The notes under the pieces are model-generated. The model searched no databases, was not told the origin of the DNA, and saw nothing but the letters and a program-made list of their open reading frames with translations. The position numbers and the translations under genes were made by a program. Below, in pieces: positions 53,411 through 63,919 of a stretch of DNA of 64,000 bases. Source of the stretch: Plantago ovata. Taxonomy: Eukaryota > Streptophyta > Magnoliopsida > Lamiales > Plantaginaceae. How positions within the stretch are numbered: position 1 is the first letter of the stretch; each line of letters opens with the position of its first letter. The stretch covers positions 71,212,496 through 71,276,495 of the forward strand of contig CM051457.1 of NCBI GenBank assembly GCA_028274465.1, written 5' to 3'.

Positions 53411-55610
53411 ATAATAATCATGGTCCTGGTCCAGATGCTGGTGGAGAAAAATTAACGGTTGCTGATCAAACTGATCAAGCAAATGCTGAAAAGCATTTTG
53501 CTGAGCAACCTCCCAGCAATCAACAGGAATCTTCTGCTGCTCCTGCTAATGAATCTACTCCAGCAACTGAATAAGTTGTTGAGACTGATGAAGAAAAAAC
53601 TAGAAAGTTTGTTGAAATTGCTAAAGGAAAAGCAAAGCTTTCTTATGCCGAGAAAATTTTACTCGAAGCTCAGGTCACTTATTCAATCCTTGAGGATGAA
53701 TTTAATGAAAACTACCAAAGAGCATTTGCCAGTAGTCTTCAAATCCATGTGGCTGGAACACAGCACTTGGACATTGCTCAGTCTTTAGGAGTGAAAAACT
53801 TGGAAGAATCCTCCCTTCCACCCCCAACTACTACTAGTGAAACTCCAGTCGTTGAGTCACAAGATATGCCTCCTGCAACCACTCAACTTGAAGGCTCTGT
53901 GATTAAAGTCCTTGGATTAAAGGTTGCTGGTCTTGATGACATAGAAGATGAAAAAGAGTCTCTACATTCTTCAAATTTCTCTGGCCCTGAAGAAGACGAT
54001 GCCAATAATGAGCAACCACAAGCATCGATCAATTCTGATGAAGGCGACTTCGAGAAACAAAGAATACAAGGCAATGAGGACCAGTTTGTCACAGAACTAA
54101 AGGCTCACATAGTTGCACCCTCCTCAGTGTTGTTTCCCAATATTGAAGATTTTACTCCAAGAGTAAAGGCGCTGATGGCTTTACATGAAGAATGTAAAAA
54201 TGAGGATGATGTGCTACTTGCTGAAAAGCCCTTGAACACAGAATGAGTGCTCAAAACTGTGCTGAGACTCACAACATCTCTTACTCTGGATCATAAAGAC
54301 ATAAGTCTACATCACAAGAGGTATGAAGAAGATGTCAGTAAAACTCTAAAACTTGCAAAGAGTGCAATGGAAAAGGCTAAGGCAATCATGGATGATAAAA
54401 TCAACTCTGAGAAAAGACATGAGGAAAACCTGCAACTTATCAAAAATGAGTTGTCTAAACTCACAGTTGATCAGCAAGACATGATACTCAAGTATAATGG
54501 CATTCACAAACTTGTTGAAAATTGCAACGAGTTCTTTTCAACTCACATCTTTTCGATGTTGTAATCCATGTCAAAGGGGGAAGATACACCAGAATTCCAC
54601 AAGAAAAGCTCAAAGGATTTGCCTCCTACTTCTCCCTCCCCCTCCTTGATGAAATTGCCTGGACCTCCTACAAAAGAACCTCTTGCTGACACAACGCAAA
54701 GTTATAAGAAACGAACTGAAACAGATTCTGAGAGAAGTTCAGCAAATCCAAAAAGGAGAAAAACTATTGCTGACACTTCAAAATCTTGTCAACCTGACAG
54801 TCATCAAGGAAATGATGATGACAATGATGATGACAAAACTATAGCTCAGGTTATAAAAGCTAAGCCCCTTTCTTCCATGACTCAATTTGGCACCACCAAG
54901 TTGCTTTCATCTAGTTCTTCAGCAAGGAACTCTGAAAGTAACTCCAAGCAAATAAGAAGGGAAAGAAGGGCTAATGAAAAAGAAGTGAAAAGGAGAGAAG
55001 CCCGTGAAGCTGTTGGCTTAGGTGTGCAATACACCAAAACAAGCAACAAAGACACCACTAAGAATGTGGTAAGAAGAAAACTAGGCTTCTTCATCCTAAA
55101 ACTTGAAGATCTACTTGTCAACAATTACTTCCCCAAGCCTGTCCAGCAAATGGATAAGTGGAATGTAATCAAAGTTGCAAGTGAAGAAACAGAAGCTTCT
55201 CCTCTAACAAACTTTGATGAAAGAAAACTCTGGCTAGACGTTGAAGTAAAAACAAGGAATCTTCCTCTGTCCAAAGAAAGAAATGACGAGCCTCCTTCTT
55301 TAAGCCACTGGATGTCGCTTTTGTTTATTATGAGTTTTTGGGTAAGGAAAAACCAAAACTCAATGTGACTCCATATGAGTTTTTCTATCTAAAACAAGAG
55401 GATGCTAATGAGGATTTTCGCTATCTGAGAAAAATTTACAAGAAGCAAAATCTGAGTGATCTTCATCTACATCACGTCTGTTGCTGGGGACTACACATTT
55501 GGACTGAGGTTATGAAACGTCATGATCCCCAAGCAAACTACTTTCAGCTTTGCAAACATAGCAAGGAAAAGCAACTACAAGTCAGAAAGCTTCTTGAAGA
55601 TTATTAAGCT
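53411..55610 (+). pseudogene. Decayed accessory ORF, SIRE/Maximus-like (putative env-position ORF)
   Basis: A coding-like stretch of about 730 codons, truncated at its start by the Tat LTR, is broken by TAA at about 53571, TGA at 54244, TAA at 54562 and a shift near 55330. Early parts are Gln/Ala/Glu-rich. 54247-54564 is a likely coiled coil (SKTLKLAKSAMEKAKAIMDD, ENLQLIKNELSKL). 54568-55368 is Ser/Pro/Lys-rich, with a basic segment (QIRRERRANEKEVKRREARE) and then LGFFILKLEDLLVNNYFPK. The last frame has VTPYEFFYLKQEDANEDF. I do not recognise a known domain. The GCTGA-rich wording matches the SIRE-like pol to the right. In SIRE elements an ORF with coiled coil lies after pol, so that identity is the best guess. 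A degenerate host gene is less likely. Confidence 0.45.
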
Positions 55611-55866
55611 GACTGTGAGGAATTTCCCAAGCTTGCTAATGAAAGCATGAAGGATGTTTGCAATGATTGTTTCTAAACTTCTTTTCTCAGAATATTTTAG
55701 ATCTCTCATTTGTTTTTAACGTTGTTTGCTGAGTTATCTCATGCTCTCTTGTAAACTTATATTGAAAGATAACTTTCAGTAATCAATTGCTTTTTCTCAC
55801 TCTTATCTGTTTTCTGATTATGCAATTTACTTATGCTTATTGTTTGATTACTTCAAGTATTATTTC
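55611..55866 (+). other. Non-coding stretch before SIRE-like LTR
   Basis: T-rich DNA without a polypurine tract before TGTTAGG. This argues that the LTR at 55867 inserted here rather than being the 3' LTR of the ORF to the left. A purine tract like that of this family (GTCAAAGGGGGAAGAT) lies instead at 54572-54587, inside the ORF region. Confidence 0.5.
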
Positions 55867-57337
55867 TGTTAGGAAACTTGTAATTTTGATGAGCAATTAA
55901 CCATGCTAAATTACGGAAAGTCCAGTAACTAGTACTCTTAAGGTCCACAGGAATTTAGAATTTTAAGGACATTGTAAAAGAGGAACGTTTGCAGAAAGAC
56001 TTAGTGTAGATACTAGTTAGGTTATTTCGTTTGTTGATGATGTACTTTGTTTTTACAAACGAACTATTGGAGACCGAGAACCGCTCAGAAACTTGAAGAT
56101 TCGAAGATTGAAGACTTAGAAGAATTCTGAGAAAGGTATATACAAAGGCACATGTTGCTCAGAAAGTGATATTTTCAGCAACAGCTCGCATAAGTGAAAA
56201 TCTATATGACAGAGTAGGTTGTGCTTGCTGAAACTGAGACTAACCACTTGCTGACAACATATGTGACCTCCTTGCTGAAGAGTACTTGCATTTTGGCTCC
56301 AACGTTCACATTTGAATTTGATTCAAATGAACATTATATGCAAAGTAGGCATGCGAAGAACATAAAGACAAGAAGACAAATATAGGACGCTGCTGAAAGT
56401 ACAAAAGCAAGATAGTGACATCTTAAGGTGCAAAGTCTTAGAATTTGAAATTCAAACGGCTCCCTTGAGACACTATAAATACAGGTCATCTGGCAAAGAG
56501 TAGAAGTGTGTCAACAACGTGATCAAACTCTCACTTGTGCTTTAAACACTCAAAACCTTCCATAGTCTTTACTGCCTATTGACCTGTTCAAAGACTTAAG
56601 CTTGAAACAAAAGCTAGTTGTGAAGAAGTAGAACATTCACGGCTAAGAAATTAGTTAAGTGTTCTTTCTTTCGAACAAGAACAAGTCTTGACACCAGAAA
56701 CAACTTAACTTGCTTACTGAAAAGTATTACAAGTTGTGTTTCTTTAGATAACTTGTTATAGTTGAAAAATTTATGTTCAAGCGATCTCATCCCAAACCTC
56801 TCTAACTGATAAACACCCTTTTTAGGCGTGAAATTCAGGGGGAATTAATCAAGCATAGTGTTGCTAATTATAAGTCCCAAGTTTGGTGGAGAACAAGGTT
56901 ACAGTTCTCTAGTTAGGTTGGAAACGAAGCAAGTGTGCTTTGGTTTCTGAAGAATCATTAGTGATAGGATTTGTAAGGAACCTCACATCTTATCTTAATG
57001 GATTCAGTCCTAGAAAGGACAAAGTGGATTAGTTGAGAGATTACGCCACTCTCAGATACCACTATAAAAGTGTTTGTGTGATTTACTTTACCGCATTTAG
57101 TTTTCAGCAAGCTACATTTATTGTACACTGACACTCTGCTCACTTGCTGAAACTAGCACTCTCTAAAAAGCACTTGTTACTAAAAAGTAATAAGTACTTG
57201 ATGAGAAAGTTAAGTACCAGCAAACTCATTACTGAAAAGTAATAAGCACTTGCTGAGAAAGTTTTAAACGACGAAAAGTTTGAAAAGACTATTCACCCCC
57301 CCCCCTAGTCTTTTCTTGTTGTTTAAAGGGACCAACA
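55867..57337 (+). mobile_element. SIRE/Maximus-type Copia 5' LTR
   Basis: This 1471-base LTR runs TGTTAGGAAACTTG to GGGACCAACA, followed by a primer site. Its inverted homologue is at 62231-63808, which confirms both ends. A TATA box CTATAAATA is at 56473-56481. A C-run sits near 57295-57305. TTGCTGA-type words are frequent. No gene. Confidence 0.92.
56473..56481 (+). promoter_or_regulatory. TATA box of SIRE-like LTR
   Basis: CTATAAATA about 610 bases into the LTR. The inverted copy has a related CTATAAATAG near 63133-63142 on the minus strand. The position fits U3/R. Confidence 0.6.
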
Positions 57338-57338
57338 A

Positions 57339-57353
57339 GTGGTATCACAGTTG
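57339..57353 (+). other. Primer binding site of SIRE-like element
   Basis: GTGGTATCACAGTTGG lies directly after the LTR. The first bases match the initiator-tRNA-Met end; the AGAG of the usual site reads ACAG. Confidence 0.75.
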
Positions 57354-57449
57354 GAGGTTCTTTAACCTTCAACACTGAACCTAGATCCCCTTAGGTGCTT
57401 TTCGTAAATCACTTTCACTTGATCACTTTGGTAGTCATTCGCTGACAGG

Positions 57450-58500
57450 ATGTCGCTAGGAGACGCTCCCTTGCTACAGCTGGAAAACTATGAAAAATGG
57501 CGAAACAACATGATGCTACATCTTGAGGCCATTAGGGATGAGATGCTTACTGTCATAAATGATGAACCTATCAAGATCACTAAACTTGAGAGAAGTTTTC
57601 CTCACAAAACCACATATGTTGCTGGAAAGGAAACTATCTTAGGAGAACCGGTTGATATCGCCGTTCCAAAACCAAGAGAGGAATGGACTTCCAACGAAGC
57701 CAAAAGATTCCGTCTTGATGGCCAAGCAAGAAACATCATTATTCGATCTACTCCAGATACTATACAGTGCAAACTGTGGGGTGCCAAAACTGCTAAGGAA
57801 GCTTGGAAAATGGTTCAAGATCTTTGTGTTGGATCTGACAAAACAAAGGAAAACAAACTCGAAGTGCTAAAGTTGAAGTTCCAAAACTTTAAACAAGGTG
57901 CAAATGAGTCACTGGAAGACTTGGATTTTAGATTCACAACGCTAGTGAGTGAAATGGCTGCCTTAGGAGTTGGAAACTTCTATTCAGATTCTGAAAAGGT
58001 GAAAACCATTATTAGAAGTCTTAACCAAGAATGGATCCATACTCAAAACTTCTACTACAATCAACGAATGTCAAATATCACTCCAACTAAGTTGTTCTCT
58101 CATCTTGCTACTGTCAACTATGAGACAAAGCAAAGAGAAAATGTGTTTGCTGAAAAATCGCAAAACATTGCTCTTGCTGCCAAGCCGTCATCTTCTGAAA
58201 AAGAAGAATGATAAAGAGCCTACTAATGAAAACGCTCTTGTTGTTAGAAACATGAAGAAATTCATCAGTAAGGAACTTGCAAGGCGAAAAGCAAAAGGGA
58301 AGTTGAAAAAGCATCTTGGTAATAACTACCATAAATACAAGAATGAAGCTAGCTCGCTGAACAAGCAAACTCCTCCGAAGAACCAGCAGTTGGCAATGAT
58401 CTTTGCTTTTATTGCAGAAAGCCTGGACACTTCAAAGCAAATTGTCCCTTACTGGAAGGGAAATCTGCTGAAAAGAAGAAAATGTTCAACAGGGCTTTGA
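57450..58500 (+). pseudogene. SIRE-like Gag, capsid and zinc knuckle, broken
   Basis: 57450-58211 (253 aa) starts MSLGDAPLLQLENYEKWRNN and carries LWGAKTAKEAWKMVQDLCVG, LKLKFQNFKQGANESLEDLD and KTIIRSLNQEW, the Copia Gag (UBN2) pattern. A TGA after SEKEE ends it. The nucleocapsid is then read in two phases: 58105-58500 in one, while the knuckle CFYCRKPGHFKANC is at 58404-58445 in another. Thus at least one stop and one shift lie here. It would build the particle and bind the RNA. Confidence 0.85.
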
Positions 58501-59718
58501 TTGCTGAAGAAAAGAAAAAGCTTCAAGCAAAAATCGATGCTCTTTGCATTGAAACAAGTTCTAAAAGACAGTGAGGTAGAGAGTTCAGACACTGAAGAAG
58601 AAGAAGCCACTCTTGATTTAGAAATTGGCAAGGAAGTTTGTGGAATAGCTATGGAAGCTTATCCAGATGTGTCAAACTACGAATTCTGCCTCATGGCCGG
58701 TCAGGTAAATTGTCCTACCTCTGACTCTGATTCAGAAAGTGAAGATGACATTGACCTTGATAGAATTCAAGGAGAAATCGAAAGATTTGAGAAAGCTCTG
58801 AGCAAACAGCAATAGAAACTACAGAATGCTGAACTTCTGACTAAGCAAACTACTGAAAAGTACGTCTTGCAGAGCGTTGAGTCAGAAAAGAAGGATGCTG
58901 AAATATTGCATCTCAAGAAGTTAATTGCTGAAGCTACAAAGAAGAATGCTCAAATGGCAATAGAATTTGAAGAGTATCATTCCTCAATTCTCAAGTTACT
59001 TGCTGAAATACAAGAGATGAAAAAGATGAAAGCCAATTTCAAATCTTATGTGGATGCTAGTAACACGCTGGCTGAACTAAAATCTTATCTGAGAGATCCA
59101 TCTCAGAAAGAAGGTTTAGGTGCCAAGTATGAAGGTGATGATGTAATACTCTTGAGTAAAGACAAATCACCAATCACCTTTGTTCGTGCAACTGATAGTG
59201 GTTAACCAGAACTCTATCAATTTGGTCAATCTAAGGTTGCTGAAATAAGCAATCAAGTACCTACGACCTTAAAGCCCGTTGTTGCTACTCAATGTAACAA
59301 GCCTTTAACAGGAAAACAGGTTGCTGAAAAGCAAACTGTTCAGAAAAAGGATGCTGTGAAGCATTGAGCCAAACAAGTTGCTGAAAAGCAATTTGTTAAG
59401 ACTAAAGGAAAGATTACTAAAAGTAATCATAAGACCTTTGCTGACAAACCTGAATCAAGTAAGGTTGCTGAGACAAAAGCTCAGCATTCTCCGAAAAGTG
59501 GACTTGGATTCAAAACCAAGCAAAGTCAACTCTTTCATGAGTATAAGCAAAGTCAGCAAAGATACTTCAAAGAGATGAACAAAACCAAGCCTAAGAGTTC
59601 TGACAAAACTCAAAATGCTAGGACTAGAAGGAACCTTGCTAGAAAAGAACTTACTGAAAAGTATGTTCAGCAAAAGGGTCAACCAAGCAAGACACCACAT
59701 CAGTGGACTTGATTAGCA
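58501..59718 (+). pseudogene. SIRE-like Gag C-terminal coiled-coil and linker region
   Basis: 58501-58815 is acidic (DSEVESSDTEEEEATLDLEI) and ends EIERFEKALSKQQ, followed by a TAG. 58867-59205 (112 aa) is a long coiled coil (ILHLKKLIAEATKKNAQMAI, then ILKLLAEIQEMKKMKANFKS). Up to 59718 come Lys/Gln/Ala-rich pieces with many VAEKQ-like words. SIRE-type Gag proteins are known for a long tail with coiled coils after the zinc knuckle, which fits. Several stops break it. Confidence 0.7.
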
Positions 59719-60204
59719 ATGATCAAAAGGCTTTCGGTTCTAAGCCCTCTAGTTCCTCAGCAAGTAGAAAACAAGTCAAGATTGAAAAACTCAAGACTTG
59801 GGTTTCCACTGGACGTTTTCTTGAACATGTTAATGGGCATCCAATATTGGATAATAACTTGTTTGCTCATGATTGTGCAGACTTCAGCCACAGAGACAAA
59901 CAATGCAATTTGGCACTTTGACAGTGGTTGTGGAAAGCACATGACGGGTAATAAGAAAAACATTATAAACTATAGACGGTGGTCTAAAGGTCCAACAATA
60001 AGGTTTGCTGGTGGAGGCTTTGGTTCTACTAAAGGTTATGGTGACGTGAAGTTAGGATGCATTACCATTTTGGGAGTTCTTTATGTCAAGATTCTTAAGT
60101 TTAACCTTTTCAGCATGAGTCAATTCGCTGACAAAGGTTACTTCATCAAAATCAAAAGTGATAAATGTAACTTATTGACTTTGAGACAAAGAAGGTTATT
60201 ATGA
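59719..60204 (+). pseudogene. SIRE-like aspartic protease
   Basis: The 161-aa frame encodes NNAIWHFDSGCGKHMTGNKK with an intact DSG active site (codons about 59917-59928), then IRFAGGGFGSTKGYGDVKLG and LGVLYVKILKFNLFSMSQFA. The order W..DSGCGKHMTG is the normal Copia form. The frame starts in linker sequence of another phase and ends at a stop near 60202, where the integrase frame begins with a four-base overlap. Confidence 0.85.
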
Positions 60205-61604
60205 TTGCTAGAAGATCAGGAGGTCTCTATACCTTATATTGGTCTTCAGCAATCGTTAAAAAATGCCTTATCCCAGATCATGATTGCCTTGCTGAAAAAG
60301 CATGGTTATGGCATAAACGAACAAGTCACCTAAACTTCAAGACGCTGAATAAGCTGTCTAAAAAGGCACTTGTAGTTGGATTACCTAAGGTTACTTTTAA
60401 GAAGGATGGTGTTTGCAATGCATGTCAGCAAGGAAAGCAAACCAAAACTTCTTTCAAGAACAAGGCAGTACCGTCAACTACAAAACCTTTACAACTCTTG
60501 CACATGGACTTGTTCGAATCTTCTTCAACAAGCTATGCTGGCAAGAAGTATGGTCTGGTGGTGGTAGATGACTATTCAAGATTCACTTGGGTAGTATTTA
60601 TCAAACACAACTCTGAAACAAGGACTGAAATACCTAACTTGTTGAACAAGCTCGAAGTCATGAAAAATCACAAGGTAAAATTCATAAGAACAGACCATGG
60701 TAATGAGTTTGTAAATCAGTACATAACTGAGTATTGCACTTCAAAAGGCAGACAACATCAGTTATCCTCAGTAAGGACACCTCAACAAAATGTTGTTGCT
60801 GAAAGGAAGAATCGTACCCTTAAGGAAGCAGCTAGAACAATGCTTGCTGACACCGAAATAAGTGAAGCTTATTGGGTTGAAGCGATTAATACTGCATGCT
60901 ATACTCAAAATAGATGCTTGATAATTAAGGAATACAACAAAACTCCATATGAGTTATTTGTTGGAAGACCTCCTAACATCACCCATTTAAGAGTATTTGG
61001 TTGCAAATGCTTTTTTCTTAACAATGGTAGAGAATACTTAAGAACATTTCAACCAAATGCAGACGAAGCGATATTTCTTGGCTACTACTTGCATAGTAAA
61101 GCTTATAGAGTATACAACAAAAAGGCACAAAAGATCGAAGAATCAGTGCATGTTGTATTCTATGAAAAATCACAAGGAGTTCTTGCTGAAGAAGAAATAT
61201 CAGAATGTATGAAGAAATTACTCATACACGAGCAAAGAACTGAATCCGATGCTAGAAATGTCAAATCAATTGAACTAAATGATGATTCTGACAATGACAC
61301 TCCTTCCCCAAGTCATGACAAGATGAATATAGTTCATGATAAAGAATTTCCAGCTAAAGACGCGGTTGCTCCAGATGTTGCTGAAACTACGCAACTTCCA
61401 GTGTTTGCTGACGAGTTATCTCAATCCAGCAATGTTGAACAAGCAGTTGCTGATGAACCAATTTCAGCAGAGACACAACAAGATACCAGTAGTACTGAAC
61501 AAGTGCATGCTGAAGAGTCACATGCTGAAACGCAAAATTATCCAGATCCAAAGAGCAGAAAACTTGTTAATAAGTGGTTAGAGATCATCCCTCTACGGAT
61601 ATGA
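60201..61604 (+). CDS. SIRE-like integrase, open frame
   Basis: The 467-aa frame has the zinc domain LWHKRTSHLNFKTLNKLSKK and CNACQQGKQT (HHCC complete). The catalytic core has HMDLFESSS, IRTDHGNEFVNQYITEYC and NVVAERKNRTLKEAARTMLA, so D, D and E are present. It continues with YELFVGRPPNITHLRVFGCK and VHVVFYEKSQ, then an acidic tail full of VAE/ADE/AEE words. It ends at 61604 before RT. Integrase joins element DNA to the genome. This is the best-kept domain of the element, though it sits between broken neighbours. Confidence 0.88.
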   Translation: MIARRSGGLYTLYWSSAIVKKCLIPDHDCLAEKAWLWHKRTSHLNFKTLNKLSKKALVVGLPKVTFKKDGVCNACQQGKQTKTSFKNKAVPSTTKPLQLLHMDLFESSSTSYAGKKYGLVVVDDYSRFTWVVFIKHNSETRTEIPNLLNKLEVMKNHKVKFIRTDHGNEFVNQYITEYCTSKGRQHQLSSVRTPQQNVVAERKNRTLKEAARTMLADTEISEAYWVEAINTACYTQNRCLIIKEYNKTPYELFVGRPPNITHLRVFGCKCFFLNNGREYLRTFQPNADEAIFLGYYLHSKAYRVYNKKAQKIEESVHVVFYEKSQGVLAEEEISECMKKLLIHEQRTESDARNVKSIELNDDSDNDTPSPSHDKMNIVHDKEFPAKDAVAPDVAETTQLPVFADELSQSSNVEQAVADEPISAETQQDTSSTEQVHAEESHAETQNYPDPKSRKLVNKWLEIIPLRI

Positions 61605-62230
61605 TTGGTGATATTGACAAACGCCAAGTGACTAGATCCAAAGTATCTACTAATCAAGAACTTACTGAAGAAGAAAACGTCATTGAAGTAGAAGCTTTAT
61701 TCTCTTGATTTGTTTCAGAAATTGAACCCAAGATCATAGAAGAAGCTTTAAAGCATTCTGAATGGATCAAGGCAATGCAAGAAGAACTGGATCAATTTGA
61801 AAGGAACAAAGTCTGGAAACTTGTACCCCTTGTTGAAGGAAAGAAAGCAATTGGTACAAAGTGGGTGTTCAGAAACAAGTTGAGTGAGTCTGGAGAAGTA
61901 GCAAGAAACAAAGCACACTTAGTTGCTCAAGGTTACTGCCAGACTGAAGGATTGGACTATGATGAGTCTTATGCACCAGTTGCAAGATTGGATGCTATTA
62001 GACTTTTCTTAGCCTTTGCTGCTCATAATGACTTCATTGTTTATCAAATGGATGTTAAAAGTGCATTCCTAAATGGTGAACTTGCTGAAGAAGTCTACCT
62101 AGAACAACCCCCTGGCTTTGAACTTCCCTCAGAAACCAAGATGGTATACAAGCTTTAGAAAGTTGTATATGGTCTAAAGCAAGCACTTAGAGCTTGGTAT
62201 GATACCTTATCTAAGTTCTTGCTGGATAAT
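61605..62230 (+). pseudogene. SIRE-like RT N-terminal half, cut by inverted LTR
   Basis: After a broken linker (TGA at 61707) the 61775-62158 frame has [60 protein letters not shown] and [15 protein letters not shown] replaces the codon after VYKL. VVYGLKQALRAWYDTLSKFL then runs to 62230, where the inverted LTR begins. The YVDD box and RNase H are missing from the window. The pattern is that of SIRE/Maximus RTs. Confidence 0.88.
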
Positions 62231-63808
62231 TGTTGGTCCCTTTAAACAACAAGAAAAGACTAGAGGGGGTGGGGGTGAATAGTCTTTTCAAACTTTCGTT
62301 GTTTAAAAACTTTCTCAGCAAGTACTTATTACTTTTCAGTAATGAGTTTGCTGATACTAAACTTTCTCAGCAAGCGCAAGTTACTTCTCAGTAACTAGTT
62401 TTGCTGATACTTAAAATCAGAGAGCGGAAGTCTTTGATACAATAAGTGCTTTGTCAGTAAGTGATAGTTTCAGCAAGTGAAGTGAGTGACTGTGTACATA
62501 TAGATATGCTTTGCTGAAAACTAAATGCAGTAAGTAAATCACACAAACACTATTTATAGTGGTATCTGAGAGTGGCGTAATCTCTCAACTAATCCACTTT
62601 GTCCTTTCTAGGACAGAATCCACTAAGATAAGTTTGAGGTTCCTTACAACACCTATCTAGAGAGATCCAAACAGAAACCAAAGCACACTTGCTTCGTTTC
62701 CAACCTAACTAGAGAACGAAACCTTGTTCTCCACCAAACTTGGGACTTTTAAGCAGCAACACTATGCTCGATTAAGTTCCCCTGAATATCACGCCTGAAA
62801 GGGTGTATTTTCAGTTAGAGAGGTTTGGGATGAGAAAACTTAATTATAACTTATTCAGTTACAACAAGAAATCTAAGAAACAAAACTTTGAATACTTTGA
62901 AGTAAACAAGTTTGATTGTTTCTGGTGTCAAGACTTGTTCTTGTTCGAAAGAAAGAAAGAACACTTAACTAATTTCTTAGTCGTGTAAGTTCTACTTCTT
63001 CACAAGTAGCTTTTTCAAGCTTTAAGTCTTGGAACGGATCAATGGCAGTAAAGAGTATTTGAAGGGTATGTGAGTTTAAGCACAAGTGAGAGTTTGATCA
63101 CGTTGTTGACACACTTCAACTCTTTGCCGGATGACCTCTATTTATAGTGAAAATAAGGAGCCGTTTGAATTTCAAATTGTAAGGCTTTTGTTCCTTAAGA
63201 TTTCACTATCTTGCTTTTGTACTTTCAGCAGCGTCCTTTGTTTGTCTTCTAGTCTTCATGTCCTTCGCGTGGATGCTTTGCATTTAATGCTCATTTGAAT
63301 GAAATTCAAACAGTAACATTGGAGCGCAAATACAAGTACTTTCAGCAAGAGGTCACAAATGTTTATCAGCAAGTGGTCAGTCTCAGTTTCAGCAAGCACA
63401 ACCTACTCTGTCATTTAGATTTTCACTTATGCAATGATGTTGCTGAAGTTTCCACTTTCTGAGCAACATGTGCCTTTGTAGATACCAGTCTTCAGAAATC
63501 TTCTAGTCTTCAGATCTTCGAATTCTTCAAGTTTCTGAACGGTTCTAAATGCTTCAATAGTTTGTTTGTGTAAACAAAGTACATCATCAGCAAATGCTTC
63601 AATAGGTTGTATTTCTTTTCAGAAAACAAGATACATCATAAGCGGTAAAACTAACCTATCTAGCACCTACTCTAAGTCTTCAGCAAACGTTCCTCTTTTA
63701 CAATGTCCTTAAAATTCTAAATTCCTATGGACCTTAAGAATACTAGTTACTGGACTTTCCTTAATTTAACATGGTTAATTGCTCATCAAAATTACAAGTT
63801 TCCTAACA
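62231..63808 (-). mobile_element. Inverted SIRE-like LTR inserted in RT
   Basis: On the + strand it starts TGTTGGTCCC and ends TTTCCTAACA, the reverse complement of the LTR at 55867-57337 with scattered changes. A purine tract (minus strand AAAAAGGGGGAAATT) adjoins it at 63809-63823, so it is the 3' LTR of a second, minus-strand element lying to the right, which is cut off by the Athila-like LTR at 63920. The left target copy would be ATAAT (62226-62230). No gene; the 61-aa frame at 62803 is chance. Confidence 0.88.
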
Positions 63809-63919
63809 AATTTCCCCCTTTTTGATGTTAGCAATCCATGGCTAAATTAATTGTTACCCTTTTAGACGTTTCTGATGTTGAATAAATCAGTTGATTAATG
63901 CAAGCATACTTGATGAACG
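63809..63919 (-). mobile_element. 3' interior remnant of the second SIRE-like element
   Basis: It contains the polypurine tract next to the LTR and about 95 bases of non-coding sequence, ending where the Athila-like LTR starts. Confidence 0.7.

Noticed and set aside
53411-55610. Host gene with introns
   Set aside because: No splice-like gaps restore the frame, lesions are stops and shifts, and word use matches the adjacent SIRE-like element. Not excluded fully.
62803-62988. Lys/Phe-rich 61-aa frame
   Set aside because: Chance frame inside the inverted LTR; the counterpart LTR at 55867-57337 gives no matching protein.
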